Positions 1-9,435 of a stretch of 64,000 bases of DNA are shown here, one piece after another (position 1 is the first letter of the stretch; each line of letters begins with the position of its first letter). Both the position numbers and the translations under genes were made by a program. The notes under the pieces are model-generated. The model was given only the letters and a program-made list of their open reading frames with translations. It made no database searches and had not been told where the DNA came from. Source of the stretch: Saprospiraceae bacterium (GTDB lineage: Bacteria; Bacteroidota; Bacteroidia; Chitinophagales; Saprospiraceae); NCBI GenBank assembly GCA_018057925.1, contig JAGPCT010000003.1:1-64000 (forward strand), in the 5' to 3' direction.

Positions 1-1476
1 ATCAATAATAGTCCTGTGGTGAGTTGGTCAGATCGAGCTCATATCAATGATCGGTCTTATGGCTCTAGCAAAGGCGTTCCCTTTGAAAGTATGATATCTT
101 TGGCTAATAAACTCAATAAGAATGTTTGGATATGTGTGCCACATCAGGCTGATGATGACTTTGTAATGCAGATGGCGACAATGTTTCGCGATAATCTCCA
201 ATCGGGATTGACTATTTATTTGGAATATTCCAATGAAGTATGGAATTGGATTTTTGGTCAGGCACATTACAATAATGAAAATAAGCCTGAAAATCTCAAT
301 TATGGCAGAGCGTATGCAGAGAAGGCAAAAAGGATATTTGCTATATGGCATTCCGTTTTTGCCGGACAGACAGGACGTGTTAAACGAGTATTGGGAATAC
401 AAGGTGGCTTTAATTATCTCAACGAACAGATTTTGTCGCAAATTCCTTCTGATCAATGGGATTTGGCTTCACCGACCTATTACTTTGGACTCGATCACAG
501 TTCTTCCGGCAATCCTGTTCTTCATGGAGGTTCTACGGGTGAAGATGTTAATATGAATGCTAGAAATGCTTATTTCGGCGCAAATGGTGCATCCGGTTTC
601 AGAGATATTGTACAACAAGATTACCGGAATATAAAGGTTTTTGGAAAAGGGATAGTGAGCTATGAAGGGGGACAACACTATACTGATTTCAATGTGCCTC
701 CTTATATTCAGGCAATGTATGATGCCCAGTATCTCAATAGTATGTACACCTTGTACAATGATGTGTTGAATGACATTAGAAGCCATGGTAACCGTTTGGC
801 TATGGCATTTGTCCTATCAGGTACCCAAGAGAGCATATATGGTTCTTGGGGTCATCTGTCGGATATCTATATGCAGCCACCTTATTTAAACACGGCACCT
901 AAATATCAGGCTTGTCTCGATAACTCATGTCTAGATTTTATTCCGGAAACCGAATTTCCACTTGCTGTCGGAGAATTGTCTCATTTTACCGCGATATATG
1001 ATGGCAAAGAAAGTGTTCAGTTGGTATGGATTGCTGATGCAATAAACGAGAATCAAACGTATCAACTCCAAAGAAAGCAAGAAGGGTCAGACTTTAAAAC
1101 CATTTACACAAAATCAATAAATCCTTTGACAAAGCCGATGGTTTTCCGATATTGGGATGAGCAATTATCGGAAGGATTGTACTATTATAGACTCATGATT
1201 TCAGATGACCAGGGTAGAATCAAGTATTCTGATATCTTGCCCATTAAAGTTAGGAGAGAGGATGTGTTGCAAATATTCCCCAATCCGAGCTCCGGTCGTT
1301 TCTTTATTCATCAAAAGGAATCAAAGGTGAAGGACATTGCCACTATTACCGATTTATCCGGAAAAAGACTACGTACCTATATTATGTTGCCTCAAAACAT
1401 TGATATCAGTGATCTACCTTCCGGAACTTATCTATTGAGCTATAAAGGAAAGATATACCGCTTGGTTAAGAATTGA
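1..1476 (+). CDS. Secreted protein with T9SS type A sorting domain, 5'-truncated
   Basis: The reading frame is open from base 1, so the gene starts outside the window and about 491 C-terminal residues are visible; an internal GTG at 16 is not a credible start. The first 300 residues have the look of a glycosidase-like barrel, with a stretch reading IYLEYSNEVWNW that I associate with secreted 'cellulose-binding-like' proteins of Bacteroidota and Planctomycetes. The last 75 or so residues form a type A C-terminal sorting domain: they begin LQIFPNPSSG, continue with a DLSGK turn and end in a Lys-Arg-rich beta strand (YRLVKN). The protein is therefore expected to cross the outer membrane by type IX secretion and to be surface-attached or released. 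No catalytic pair can be assigned and the substrate is unknown. It converges on the leftward lipoprotein gene that follows. Confidence 0.75.
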   Translation: MNNSPVVSWSDRAHINDRSYGSSKGVPFESMISLANKLNKNVWICVPHQADDDFVMQMATMFRDNLQSGLTIYLEYSNEVWNWIFGQAHYNNENKPENLNYGRAYAEKAKRIFAIWHSVFAGQTGRVKRVLGIQGGFNYLNEQILSQIPSDQWDLASPTYYFGLDHSSSGNPVLHGGSTGEDVNMNARNAYFGANGASGFRDIVQQDYRNIKVFGKGIVSYEGGQHYTDFNVPPYIQAMYDAQYLNSMYTLYNDVLNDIRSHGNRLAMAFVLSGTQESIYGSWGHLSDIYMQPPYLNTAPKYQACLDNSCLDFIPETEFPLAVGELSHFTAIYDGKESVQLVWIADAINENQTYQLQRKQEGSDFKTIYTKSINPLTKPMVFRYWDEQLSEGLYYYRLMISDDQGRIKYSDILPIKVRREDVLQIFPNPSSGRFFIHQKESKVKDIATITDLSGKRLRTYIMLPQNIDISDLPSGTYLLSYKGKIYRLVKN

Positions 1477-1524
1477 TATAATGCATTTATAATCTAAAGT
1501 ATATACATATAATAATGCTATATA

Positions 1525-2094
1525 CTACTTCACTATAATCGGTATTTCAATATCAACATCCGTACTTCCTCCTGCACTTGATATATCGCCATTTGCGACG
1601 CCGGATGCAGATTTATCGGGTTGATGTCGAAGTACAATCTTTAAAATACCATCAAATGAGGTCTTAGTCGTACATTGTACTTCTATTCCGATAGGATTAT
1701 TTTCTTGATCTTGATCTGAATACTTGAAGGTGGGGGCATCCTGTCCATTTATTAGGTAGAAAAATTGATGCTCTGTTCCTTCTTCGCGTACTTCTATCGT
1801 GATATCTTTTTCGGGTGTTGCAAGCGTATTGAGTAATCTAATGCTGCCATTTAAAACAGAATTGGATGGTAAAGAGTCCGTGTAAATAATTGGAGAAAGA
1901 GGGCCATTGCCATCCGTATCATAGTAGGATAGTTCAAAAGTATGATTGGAATTGTCTTTCAATGTTAAAATTACTTTATTGATTACTTCTTCCTCATTGA
2001 TTGGTTTGACGTTCTCAGAGCAGGATGAGATTATCCCGATAATTAGCATAAATGGTAGAAATCTTTTTAAAAATACGACAAATATTTTATTCAT
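1525..2094 (-). CDS. Lipoprotein partner of the upstream TonB receptor
   Basis: This protein of about 189 residues starts MNKIFVVFLKRFLPF and has a lipobox (IISSCSE), so it should be lipid-anchored. An in-frame TTG six bases further upstream is less likely than this ATG. The mature part is beta-rich and contains acidic turns (YYDTDGNGPLSP) and an EVREEGTEHQFFYLI segment. I recognise the pattern from Bacteroidota lipoproteins encoded next to TonB receptors, some labelled 'type 1 periplasmic binding fold'. The label is weak and no ligand is known. It is the last gene of a leftward operon, 21 bases after the receptor stop. The likely role is a surface or periplasmic substrate-binding partner of that receptor; this is inferred from position only. 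Confidence 0.7.
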   Translation of the reverse strand: MNKIFVVFLKRFLPFMLIIGIISSCSENVKPINEEEVINKVILTLKDNSNHTFELSYYDTDGNGPLSPIIYTDSLPSNSVLNGSIRLLNTLATPEKDITIEVREEGTEHQFFYLINGQDAPTFKYSDQDQENNPIGIEVQCTTKTSFDGILKIVLRHQPDKSASGVANGDISSAGGSTDVDIEIPIIVK

Positions 2095-2115
2095 AATCAA
2101 TTATGGTTTTAATAA

Positions 2116-4446
2116 TTAATTTTTCTTTTCTCTTATTTTATAAATGTATTGGAGCGACCAGTTACGACCAACTTCTTGTGGTGCAAAATACCTTAAATTA
2201 TTGAGATAATTGGAATAGCGGGTATTGAAAGCATTTTTTATTGATACTTCGAATTGATGCCTCCCCGAGTTGTCCAGATATTTTATATGGATATCAAATA
2301 ATGAATAATCCGGAGGTGGTGGTGTAAATGTTTCGACAGGATTATAGTTTTTTTGGCGGGCGACATATTGGTATTGTAAACCTACTTTTACTTGAGAAGC
2401 CCATTTTTTGCCTCTTGTAAGCAGATATTCAACATCACTTGAGATGTGAAAAGGGGGAATAAGAGGCATCCCCATTCCTGTCGCATGGTTTTTAGAATGG
2501 ATTCCACTAAAGTTGCCTTCTATTGCCCATCTTTGTGTAGGATTGTAACGAATTAAAGCGTCAAAACCACTTAGAAAGCCGTTTGTTTGGACATAGTCAT
2601 ATCTTAATTTGACTCCTGCGATGGTAGAAATAAATCCGTTGGGTTGTTGGTAGATATAGTTGTTGAATCTTTGATAATAAAAATCTACTGTATAATGCAA
2701 CATGCTTGTATTATCATTAGAAAGTTCAATGATAGTTTTCCATATTTGTTCCGACTTTAGGTTTGGGTCGCCTACTTCATACGCCACGGAACTAAGGTGG
2801 ACGCCATTGCTGTATAATTCATTGACTTCAGGAGCTCGATATGCGATACCTGAATTGGCTTTGAAGTGTATATGCGGGTGGAGGTCTGTAAAGAGACCGA
2901 TGTTAAAAACAACATTTTTAAAGTGGCGTTTGGGCTGATGAAGTTTTTGATTGAGGTCATAATATGTTGCTTTCAGATATTGAAAGTCACCTCTTACTCC
3001 GGCTTCAAGGGTGATTTTTTTCAAATTCACTTGTTGATATGTAAATATGCCGGGGTTGATTAGGTGGTAATAAGGTATAATAGGCCTCCTGCGTGTATCC
3101 GGATTATTGATATTTAATTGACCTAAAACATTTACTCCGAAAGTGCCGCTCAATATGTCATTCCATCGCCTATCGTCCAAAAATTCCAACTGTAAAGTGT
3201 GTAAATTCATATTTACAGCCGGGACATCGGATAAGCCGCCACGTCTCACATCGAATTCTTGACGGTTGTCTTGCTGGTAAGAAGCATTCATTTTAAATTT
3301 ATGATCATCGGTGACATTAATACGTCCATTATAAGCAATAGATGAGTGGATGCTCTGCTGTCTGGGTGCTTCAATTGTAAAGGTTGGAGGATGAATGATT
3401 AAGGGACGCTTGGATTCAATAGCCCGGATAATATCTTCTTGACTATTTACTTGTGAAGCAGCAAGAATACCGGCATTATTGTAGTATCCCGAAAGGGTGA
3501 GTCTATGGGTCTGAGATGCTGTCGTCGTGCCTATTGACAGGCCTATGTTTGCTCCGGTTGCTCCGGTATTGGAAAGTGTGAAGTCGGGTGAAGACTGGTC
3601 TCCGTACTTTTTTAAGCCGATGGCGAGTTTCCAACCGGATTTGTTGTGTGTGGGTAGTCCTTTTTGAAAGACACCGGCAAGAGAAAGTCCTGCTGGATTA
3701 GTTTGTGCTTTAGACACTACTTCATGGATCATTTTATTTTCAGTATAAATGGGTTTTTGATCCAATAAGATAGCTCCACCCATTGCTTTTGCTCCGAATC
3801 TTACAGAAGCTGCTCCTTTAATGACTTCTATCTTGTCATATAGTTGAACATCAATATTGGGTGCGTGGTCACTGCCCCATTGTTGGTCTTCTAATCGGGA
3901 AGACTGCTGAACAATAGCGATTCTGGAACCGTATAAACCATGAATGACGGGCTTTTCAATATTACTGCCGGTAGAAAGGATGGATAAACCTGGAATAGAA
4001 GTCAGATTCATCGAGAGTCCATCTGTTTTCATATTTAGAAGCTTTTCTTCGTCCAATTTATTACTAACATTGGTGATTTCTTGATTGGTACGAGCGCGGA
4101 TGTATATTTGTTGCAATTCATGGGCATGATGTTCAGGGTAGAAATTAAAGTTGATAACATTTTCTTCCAGGAATATCTTTCTTTTGACGGGCTCACACCC
4201 GATATGCGAACAAATCAGGGTGTAATTGCCTTTACACAGCCCTTTAATCTCATAATATCCCAAACTGTCAGCTTGAGCGCCTAATGTCGTGCCGGAAAGG
4301 GTGATGTTGGCGTAAGAAAGAGCAGATAGGTCATGTTGGTCAAGAATATAGCCTTTGATGGAAAGATTACACGTCTGTCCATAAGTGTGATATGACATTC
4401 CACAATTCAGCCCACAGAAGAAAAGTAAATACATTATCTGCCTCAT
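2116..4446 (-). CDS. TonB-dependent outer membrane receptor
   Basis: A 776-residue TonB-dependent receptor. It has a signal peptide, then a carboxypeptidase-regulatory-like beta sandwich at about residues 25-115 (SYANITLSGTTLGAQADSLG), a plug domain at about 120-240 (PVIHGLYGSRIAIVQQSSRL, then DKIEVIKGAASVRFGAKAMGG), and a beta barrel to the end. The C-terminus (WSLQYIYKIREKKN) does not stop on the usual aromatic residue but carries a short charged tail. Its ATG lies one base after the TGA of the PAP2 gene (TGATATG), which points to translational coupling. The lipoprotein downstream is a probable partner. Such receptors import siderophores, haem, metals, vitamins or oligosaccharides using TonB/ExbBD; the substrate here cannot be read from sequence. 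The plug resembles those of metal and haem receptors more than SusC. Confidence 0.9.
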   Translation of the reverse strand: MRQIMYLLFFCGLNCGMSYHTYGQTCNLSIKGYILDQHDLSALSYANITLSGTTLGAQADSLGYYEIKGLCKGNYTLICSHIGCEPVKRKIFLEENVINFNFYPEHHAHELQQIYIRARTNQEITNVSNKLDEEKLLNMKTDGLSMNLTSIPGLSILSTGSNIEKPVIHGLYGSRIAIVQQSSRLEDQQWGSDHAPNIDVQLYDKIEVIKGAASVRFGAKAMGGAILLDQKPIYTENKMIHEVVSKAQTNPAGLSLAGVFQKGLPTHNKSGWKLAIGLKKYGDQSSPDFTLSNTGATGANIGLSIGTTTASQTHRLTLSGYYNNAGILAASQVNSQEDIIRAIESKRPLIIHPPTFTIEAPRQQSIHSSIAYNGRINVTDDHKFKMNASYQQDNRQEFDVRRGGLSDVPAVNMNLHTLQLEFLDDRRWNDILSGTFGVNVLGQLNINNPDTRRRPIIPYYHLINPGIFTYQQVNLKKITLEAGVRGDFQYLKATYYDLNQKLHQPKRHFKNVVFNIGLFTDLHPHIHFKANSGIAYRAPEVNELYSNGVHLSSVAYEVGDPNLKSEQIWKTIIELSNDNTSMLHYTVDFYYQRFNNYIYQQPNGFISTIAGVKLRYDYVQTNGFLSGFDALIRYNPTQRWAIEGNFSGIHSKNHATGMGMPLIPPFHISSDVEYLLTRGKKWASQVKVGLQYQYVARQKNYNPVETFTPPPPDYSLFDIHIKYLDNSGRHQFEVSIKNAFNTRYSNYLNNLRYFAPQEVGRNWSLQYIYKIREKKN

Positions 4447-4447
4447 A

Positions 4448-5413
4448 TCAAGGGGTAAATTCAGGTATCATCAAATATTTCTTGCCTTCCTCTGAAATCT
4501 TTCGATGGCGCATAGTGGAGATTCTGCCACACACGTAGCCCAATGCCAATGCCAGTGGATAATCACTGATCCAGTGTACTTCAGTATTCATCATTCCCCA
4601 TGCCGTAAGGCCGATAAGTGAATAGCCTACAGGCAAGATCCATTTTTTTTCAGGATAATTTTGATTGAGAACAGTGATCGTAGCCATCATAGTTGCCAGA
4701 TGTCCGGATGGAAAGGCATCGTAATGCGGTACGTGACTTTGATATTCTTTGAAAGAGGGCAATGGCCTCCATGCTCCACCCGGTTTTGTCGCGACAAAAG
4801 GACTTTCTCTTCCGGAGATGCGTTTCAGTATTTGCGTAGAAACACCCATTACAATAAAGGTTTCCGCCAAGTCCCCCGCAGTTTGTACGGCACGATAGTC
4901 ATGAGTTAATTTTCCATATATCCACAATCCACCCGCTAAGTACATACTGGTGCCGCCCTCACCAATCTGATATAAGGCGGTATTGACATTTTTAGGATAT
5001 TTCAAAAGTCGGATTTTTCCCCAACACAGCGCAACGCCATATCTGTTTTCGTCATCCAAGCCAATGCTTTCTGATGCTTGCCTTACTTTATTTAACAAAT
5101 ACTGATCCAGTGGAATCAATATTGCGGTGGATGCTACCACAATGCCTAAGCCCTTTAATGATGATACTTTGAAAGGTGTCTTGGCAAGTTGCCACATATC
5201 AGAAGGCAGGTATTTGACAAAATGAAATAGCCCACGTGAGTCGAAGACCATGGTCTTATCATTGTATCGAATGTATTGGAGCCGATTAATCGTATCTTGA
5301 TATTTGATAAAAACGTTAGACCTTTTAGTGTGGATAGAATCCCGGTTTTGTCCAAGAATGGAAGAACATCCAATAGTCAAAAGTAGAAAAATAAGCCAGC
5401 CGTTTAATTTCAT
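4448..5413 (-). CDS. PAP2-family membrane phosphatase
   Basis: A 321-residue protein with a signal/anchor sequence and several hydrophobic segments in its C-terminal half. The PAP2 (acid phosphatase/lipid phosphatase) signature is present in order: LKRISGRESPF for motif 1 (the usual Arg-Pro is Glu-Ser-Pro), FPSGHLATMMA for motif 2, and EVHWISDYPLALALG for motif 3. The catalytic histidines of motifs 2 and 3 are intact. Family members dephosphorylate phosphatidic acid, phosphatidylglycerol phosphate or undecaprenyl pyrophosphate at the periplasmic membrane face. It is the first gene of a leftward operon with the TonB receptor and its lipoprotein. A lipid or phosphorylated substrate linked to the receptor is possible but unproven. 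Confidence 0.85.
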   Translation of the reverse strand: MKLNGWLIFLLLTIGCSSILGQNRDSIHTKRSNVFIKYQDTINRLQYIRYNDKTMVFDSRGLFHFVKYLPSDMWQLAKTPFKVSSLKGLGIVVASTAILIPLDQYLLNKVRQASESIGLDDENRYGVALCWGKIRLLKYPKNVNTALYQIGEGGTSMYLAGGLWIYGKLTHDYRAVQTAGDLAETFIVMGVSTQILKRISGRESPFVATKPGGAWRPLPSFKEYQSHVPHYDAFPSGHLATMMATITVLNQNYPEKKWILPVGYSLIGLTAWGMMNTEVHWISDYPLALALGYVCGRISTMRHRKISEEGKKYLMIPEFTP

Positions 5414-5479
5414 ACAATCCTATGTTAAAAGAGATTTAATGAAGTTGAATATGTTCTAAATCAGAAGGAGTCATAAAAA

Positions 5480-6532
5480 TTATTTCTTGTTGATAATAGA
5501 CTTCAGCCGATCACTTTCTTGAGCTGCTTTAGTAAATTTGGGATTGAGTGTTGAAGCTTGGCTATAATTCCTTTGAGCATCTTTCAGATTACCTTGTTTT
5601 TCCTGGACAATGGCTTTGGCGTAATAGGCCTCTGAGTAAATTTTGTCCAGATTGATTGCCATATCAAAGGATTCGATCGCTTTGTCTAAGGAGTCTATTT
5701 CATTGTACAAAATACCCATATTGAAATAAGGCTGCGGTATCTTAGGGTATTTTTGATTGATTTTTTTAAACCATTCCAAAGCCTTAATTCGGTTATTTTG
5801 ATGTTGGTAGTGCATTGCCATGGCGTATAGTGCATTATAACTATTGGTGTCAACCCGAATGGCTGTTTCAAAGTATCTAAGCGCATTTTTATCACCCATT
5901 TTGTCTGCAATGTCGCCTGCTTTAGTCCAAGCATCAATCATAAAAGGATTCATTTCGGTCGATTTTTTATAAGCGGCCAATGCTCTTTTCATATCATTCG
6001 ATTCTTCTAATACTGTTCCCATCATCAAGTAGGCATCGGCATTTTGCCTGTCTTTGGAAAGAATATTTCTAATAGTCTGCATCGCTGCATCGTATTTTTT
6101 CAAAATAATTTCAAATTCTGTCAGTTTTAGTAAAGTATGGATACTATCCGGGAACATGCCGGAAGCTTTTTGCATCGTCATCAATGCCATCCTTGATTGA
6201 TAATAGTCCATATAAGTGTCAGCTAACAGATGATAGTATTTGGGTTTCATACTATCTAATTTCATGGCAGAGGCTAGATCCAAAATGGCTTCATCGTATC
6301 CCTCCATATCATAGTAATATTTTGCCCTATTAAAAAAGCCTTCTGCGACGGTAGGGTTTTTTAGGATAAAATCATTCAATACTTTTAGATTAGGATCATT
6401 TGCAATTTGGGCTTGTGCCGGATTTGGCTTATTGGCGTCCTCTCTTTTACAGGAAAACAAAGAAAATAAAGTTAACATGGATGCGGCACACATTAAAATA
6501 ACCAGCTTCGTCTTATTTTGTATTTTAAACAC
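5480..6532 (-). CDS. TPR-repeat lipoprotein
   Basis: A 350-residue protein with a lipoprotein signal (LTLFSLFSCKRED, Cys at about residue 28) followed by roughly eight tandem tetratricopeptide repeats, for example AYKKSTEMNPFMIDAWTKAG and SFDMAINLDKIYSEAYYAKA. The start is a GTG; a later in-frame ATG would remove the positively charged N-region of the signal peptide, so GTG is preferred. TPR lipoproteins scaffold protein complexes in the envelope; no partner can be named. A TATCTTTG promoter element lies 25 bases upstream. The gene is followed by the PAP2 operon in the same direction after about 65 bases, so readthrough is possible. Confidence 0.8.
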   Translation of the reverse strand: MFKIQNKTKLVILMCAASMLTLFSLFSCKREDANKPNPAQAQIANDPNLKVLNDFILKNPTVAEGFFNRAKYYYDMEGYDEAILDLASAMKLDSMKPKYYHLLADTYMDYYQSRMALMTMQKASGMFPDSIHTLLKLTEFEIILKKYDAAMQTIRNILSKDRQNADAYLMMGTVLEESNDMKRALAAYKKSTEMNPFMIDAWTKAGDIADKMGDKNALRYFETAIRVDTNSYNALYAMAMHYQHQNNRIKALEWFKKINQKYPKIPQPYFNMGILYNEIDSLDKAIESFDMAINLDKIYSEAYYAKAIVQEKQGNLKDAQRNYSQASTLNPKFTKAAQESDRLKSIINKK

Positions 6533-6556
6533 GATTTCTATTTTTTAAATAAACTA

Positions 6557-6564
6557 CAAAGATA
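6557..6564 (-). promoter_or_regulatory. TAnnTTTG -7 element upstream of the TPR lipoprotein gene
   Basis: The minus strand reads TATCTTTG here, matching the Bacteroidota primary sigma -7 consensus TAnnTTTG and placed 25 bases before the GTG start. No TTG is seen at the usual -33 distance. Confidence 0.45.
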
Positions 6565-6730
6565 ATCTGTTTGACCTTATCGAAAAATCTAACTCGATTT
6601 GGCCATAATAACTATTTATATTGGTTGTTTTTTTGATAAAGGAATTAAGGAAGGAGGAATGATTCCGAAAATACAATGAAGTGTCCAAAATAAGTGGGGA
6701 TGCCTTATGAATCGGACAAAATAAGAATAA

Positions 6731-6772
6731 AAAAGAGAACCCTTCATTGCATTGATGAAAGGTTCTCTTTTT
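6731..6772. terminator. Bidirectional hairpin terminator
   Basis: A 17-pair stem with a single C-A mismatch (arms AAAAGAGAACC and GGTTCTCTTTT plus the inner TTCAT/ATGAA) is flanked by an A-run on one side and a T-run on the other. It lies about 80 bases downstream of the dksA-like stop and in the gap before the TPR gene promoter. The rest of the 6533-6853 gap is AT-rich and shows no further gene. Confidence 0.75.
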
Positions 6773-6853
6773 ATGACATCAAATTTCCCGACAAAGGAGC
6801 AAAAGGAGTAAAATTTTTAAGATATCTACTTATTGTTCAATAGCTTGAAGGAA

Positions 6854-7507
6854 TTATTTGTCGAAATAATCTTGATCATCGGCTATTTCATCCATGTCCA
6901 TTCCTCCGATAATGTTCTCATCATAGTTGGACTCTTCTTCCAGATCCAAATCTAGGTCAAGATCATCCAATTCTTCTTCTTTTGCGGGGGTCTTGGTACC
7001 AGACTTTTTATTCTTTTTTACTATTTTGGTTATAATCTTTGACTTAGGCTCACTTGCTTCAACGATATTCTTTTCTGCTGCCCTTAGTGCTTCTTTTTCA
7101 GCTCTAGCTATGGCTTCTTGTCTTGCTTTTTCAGCATTTTCAATTTCCTTTGCTACGACTGATTTGGTTGCATGAGGTACCAACATTAATCTTTTCTTGT
7201 CGATTAATTGACCGGTTACGGTACAGATACCATAGGTCTTATTTTGGATACGAATCAGTGCATTTTCAAGGTTGTTGATAAATTGTTGCTGGCGGATGAC
7301 CATGCTGTTGAGCATTTCAATCTCAGTATGGACACTTGAATCATCGAACCAGTTGCCACCTTGCTTTTCGCTGGCATTTTCGTTCATTTCCATCACTTGT
7401 TCTTTCATAAAAGAAAGTTCTTGTCGTGCTACGGATAATTTCTCATCAATCAGTGCCTTAAATTCCGCTAAATCTTCGTCGGAGTACCTTATTATATTAG
7501 ATGACAT
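6854..7507 (-). CDS. TraR/DksA-family protein with degenerate zinc finger and acidic tail
   Basis: A 217-residue protein. The N-terminal 100 residues form the helical coiled-coil hairpin typical of DksA/TraR proteins (ALIDEKLSVARQELSFMKEQ). The zinc-finger region starts as expected with TYGICTVTGQLIDKKRL but then reads PHATKSVVAKE where a CxxC normally sits, so only one of four zinc cysteines remains. The last 70 residues are a Lys-rich then strongly Asp/Glu-rich tail (EEELDDLDLDLDLEEE), probably disordered. DksA acts in the RNA polymerase secondary channel, with ppGpp in well-studied cases. Cysteine-poor DksA-like proteins are common in Bacteroidota, where a polymerase-related role is inferred rather than shown. 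A solo gene with its own terminator. Confidence 0.85.
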   Translation of the reverse strand: MSSNIIRYSDEDLAEFKALIDEKLSVARQELSFMKEQVMEMNENASEKQGGNWFDDSSVHTEIEMLNSMVIRQQQFINNLENALIRIQNKTYGICTVTGQLIDKKRLMLVPHATKSVVAKEIENAEKARQEAIARAEKEALRAAEKNIVEASEPKSKIITKIVKKNKKSGTKTPAKEEELDDLDLDLDLEEESNYDENIIGGMDMDEIADDQDYFDK

Positions 7508-7723
7508 AATTTTTGGATTTAATAATTTAAAAATTCTATCAATTTAAGTAAAAACAAAAACATTGTTATTGTAATTAAAGTTCACACTTACTCAAATTAA
7601 ATATTATTCATAAATACGATAATAATATTATTTTTTAGCATTTATTTCAATGAATTATTTAAATTTATTGAATAAAATGAATTTTTTTAATATTTATTGT
7701 GATAGTAGAGCTTATAAAATGAA

Positions 7724-8908
7724 TTATATTTTACACTTTTGACGAATATCTTTTGGAACGCCATCTTTGTGCAGCAGTAAAGCCGTTGTTTTAAATTTGA
7801 GGAAATTCTTTGTGACATAGATATAGCCATTAAAGTCATTTTTTTCGCCCCAACTATTCTTTACTTTGTAATATTCTTTACCATTTTGATCAGTATATAA
7901 GCCGACAATCTGCATCCCATGATCATCCGTTGTCTGATAATTGTCAAACTGAACCTGACGTTCTTCTTGAGTTATACTGCCTTCAGGTTGTGGCCCGTTG
8001 AAGATATTTTTCTTTTGATCTTCAGACATATCGGCATAATCCATTGGTAAAACATAAGCAACGCCATTTTTCCATGAGAAGCCTCTTTCACTTACGTCAG
8101 TGCCCCATGTCAATGAGAAACCATTTTTTAAAGCATAATCAACGATTGTTGACAGGTCATTCATCGGAACGTTATAGATTCTGTCATAGCTCCAATTGTC
8201 AGGTACCATTAGGACAGCCTGCTGATAAAATGGGCTTGTAGTGAATGAAGAGAATTCAACATAGTCGTCGGCATTGAGTCCTACAACCTTTTCAGCGAAG
8301 GTTTTAGGCGTATATTCCTTGCCTTCATACGTGAATTTTTCAGGAACATCACCAAGATAGGTGTCCACTACTTTTGTGAAGGCTGTTTTCCATACAGGTG
8401 TAAGGGATTTAACATTATCACCAACCAATGGCGTTAAAAAGCCTTTCAAAACAGACTCCAATTCGTTGAAGTTATTTCTTGTTGTACCGTAATGTAAGCC
8501 AGTATAGGCACTTTGGGGTAAAATGCCATATTTGCCGTAAAGTTTAGTTACGTCGTGCGCTGCACCACCTTGACCATACAGTAAGCCGCCATGCATCCGT
8601 ACATAGTTTTCAGCTTTTTCAATATATTGATTACGTACAATAAACATTTCAGCTAAGTCAACCGGCTTTCTGCCTATTCTTGCCATCTCTGATTCTAGAA
8701 ATGAAACAGTAGAATAACTCCAGCAGGTACCGGAAGAACCCTGGTCTTTAATAGAAGTATTTTCAAGGTCTATTACTTTAGAGAAAACAAATTTTGAATG
8801 TTCGCTTTGATTGCCTTTAATCTTGTTGATTAGGTCGTCTTGCGCCTGTGCTTGAAACGAAAATAGGAAGGATACGATGCAAGCAATGATAAAAAAACGG
8901 TTCTTCAT
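7724..8908 (-). CDS. Secreted C1-family cysteine peptidase (aminopeptidase C/bleomycin hydrolase type)
   Basis: A 394-residue papain-fold peptidase with an N-terminal signal peptide (FIIACIVSFLFSFQAQA). The catalytic Cys62 lies in DQGSSGTCWSYSTVSFLE, the His in DDHGMQIVGL and the Asn in VKNSWGEKNDFNGYIYV, so the triad is complete. The overall layout is that of the C1B (PepC/bleomycin hydrolase) branch, which trims amino acids from peptide N-termini. Cytosolic PepC has no signal peptide, so this is an exported variant, as is usual in Bacteroidota. It stands alone between AT-rich gaps; the 216 bases downstream (7508-7723) hold no gene. Confidence 0.88.
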   Translation of the reverse strand: MKNRFFIIACIVSFLFSFQAQAQDDLINKIKGNQSEHSKFVFSKVIDLENTSIKDQGSSGTCWSYSTVSFLESEMARIGRKPVDLAEMFIVRNQYIEKAENYVRMHGGLLYGQGGAAHDVTKLYGKYGILPQSAYTGLHYGTTRNNFNELESVLKGFLTPLVGDNVKSLTPVWKTAFTKVVDTYLGDVPEKFTYEGKEYTPKTFAEKVVGLNADDYVEFSSFTTSPFYQQAVLMVPDNWSYDRIYNVPMNDLSTIVDYALKNGFSLTWGTDVSERGFSWKNGVAYVLPMDYADMSEDQKKNIFNGPQPEGSITQEERQVQFDNYQTTDDHGMQIVGLYTDQNGKEYYKVKNSWGEKNDFNGYIYVTKNFLKFKTTALLLHKDGVPKDIRQKCKI

Positions 8909-9256
8909 TAAATAAAATTTAGTAGTAAGAGATATATTCGGACATAAATTTTAGTAATATAAAATTAATGCCTCAAAAATTCGGTGCAATATTAAGAAGC
9001 ATTGTATTAATTATGCATGATTTTTTGAAATTTATTTGTTAATGAAAGATTTTTATTGGTTTATAGTGGTAATAATGGGATTTTAAATAGCGCGAACGAT
9101 GTCCGGAATTTTAAAGATTGTCTTTTATAACAGTATTCGAAAAAGGGCATTCAAGCAGACTTTTAAAAAATGATACAAAAAATGTTGGATAAAATTTTTA
9201 TATTACAAAAGGAAAAACTACCTTTGTCCCACTTTTTGAAAAAATAATACATTCCT
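8909..9256. other. AT-rich spacer between the divergent peptidase and rpmH genes
   Basis: No reading frame of interest is seen. It must hold the leftward peptidase promoter, which I cannot point to, and the rpmH promoter at 9219-9226. A run of Bacteroidota-type A/T tracts fills the rest. Confidence 0.5.
9219..9226 (+). promoter_or_regulatory. TAnnTTTG -7 element of rpmH
   Basis: TACCTTTG lies 30 bases upstream of the rpmH ATG and matches the Bacteroidota -7 consensus. A TTG at the correct -33 spacing is not apparent. Confidence 0.5.
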
Positions 9257-9412
9257 ATGAAACGGACGTTCCAGCCTTCAAGGCGTAAAAGAGTTAACAA
9301 GCATGGATTCAGAGCACGTATGGCCACCAAAAATGGTAGAAGAGTGTTGGCAAGCAGAAGAGCTAAGGGAAGGCATAAGCTGACTGTTTCTGACGAGATG
9401 AAGACAAAGTAA
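9257..9412 (+). CDS. rpmH: 50S ribosomal protein L34
   Basis: A 51-residue basic protein beginning [18 protein letters not shown] and containing the family core [19 protein letters not shown], which is diagnostic for L34. It ends with a short TVSDEMKTK tail. L34 binds 23S rRNA in the large subunit. It sits directly before rnpA in the order found in most bacteria. Translation was done by hand from the ATG at 9257. Confidence 0.97.
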   Translation: MKRTFQPSRRKRVNKHGFRARMATKNGRRVLASRRAKGRHKLTVSDEMKTK

Positions 9413-9435
9413 GTTATTCTTTATAAAATCTAACC

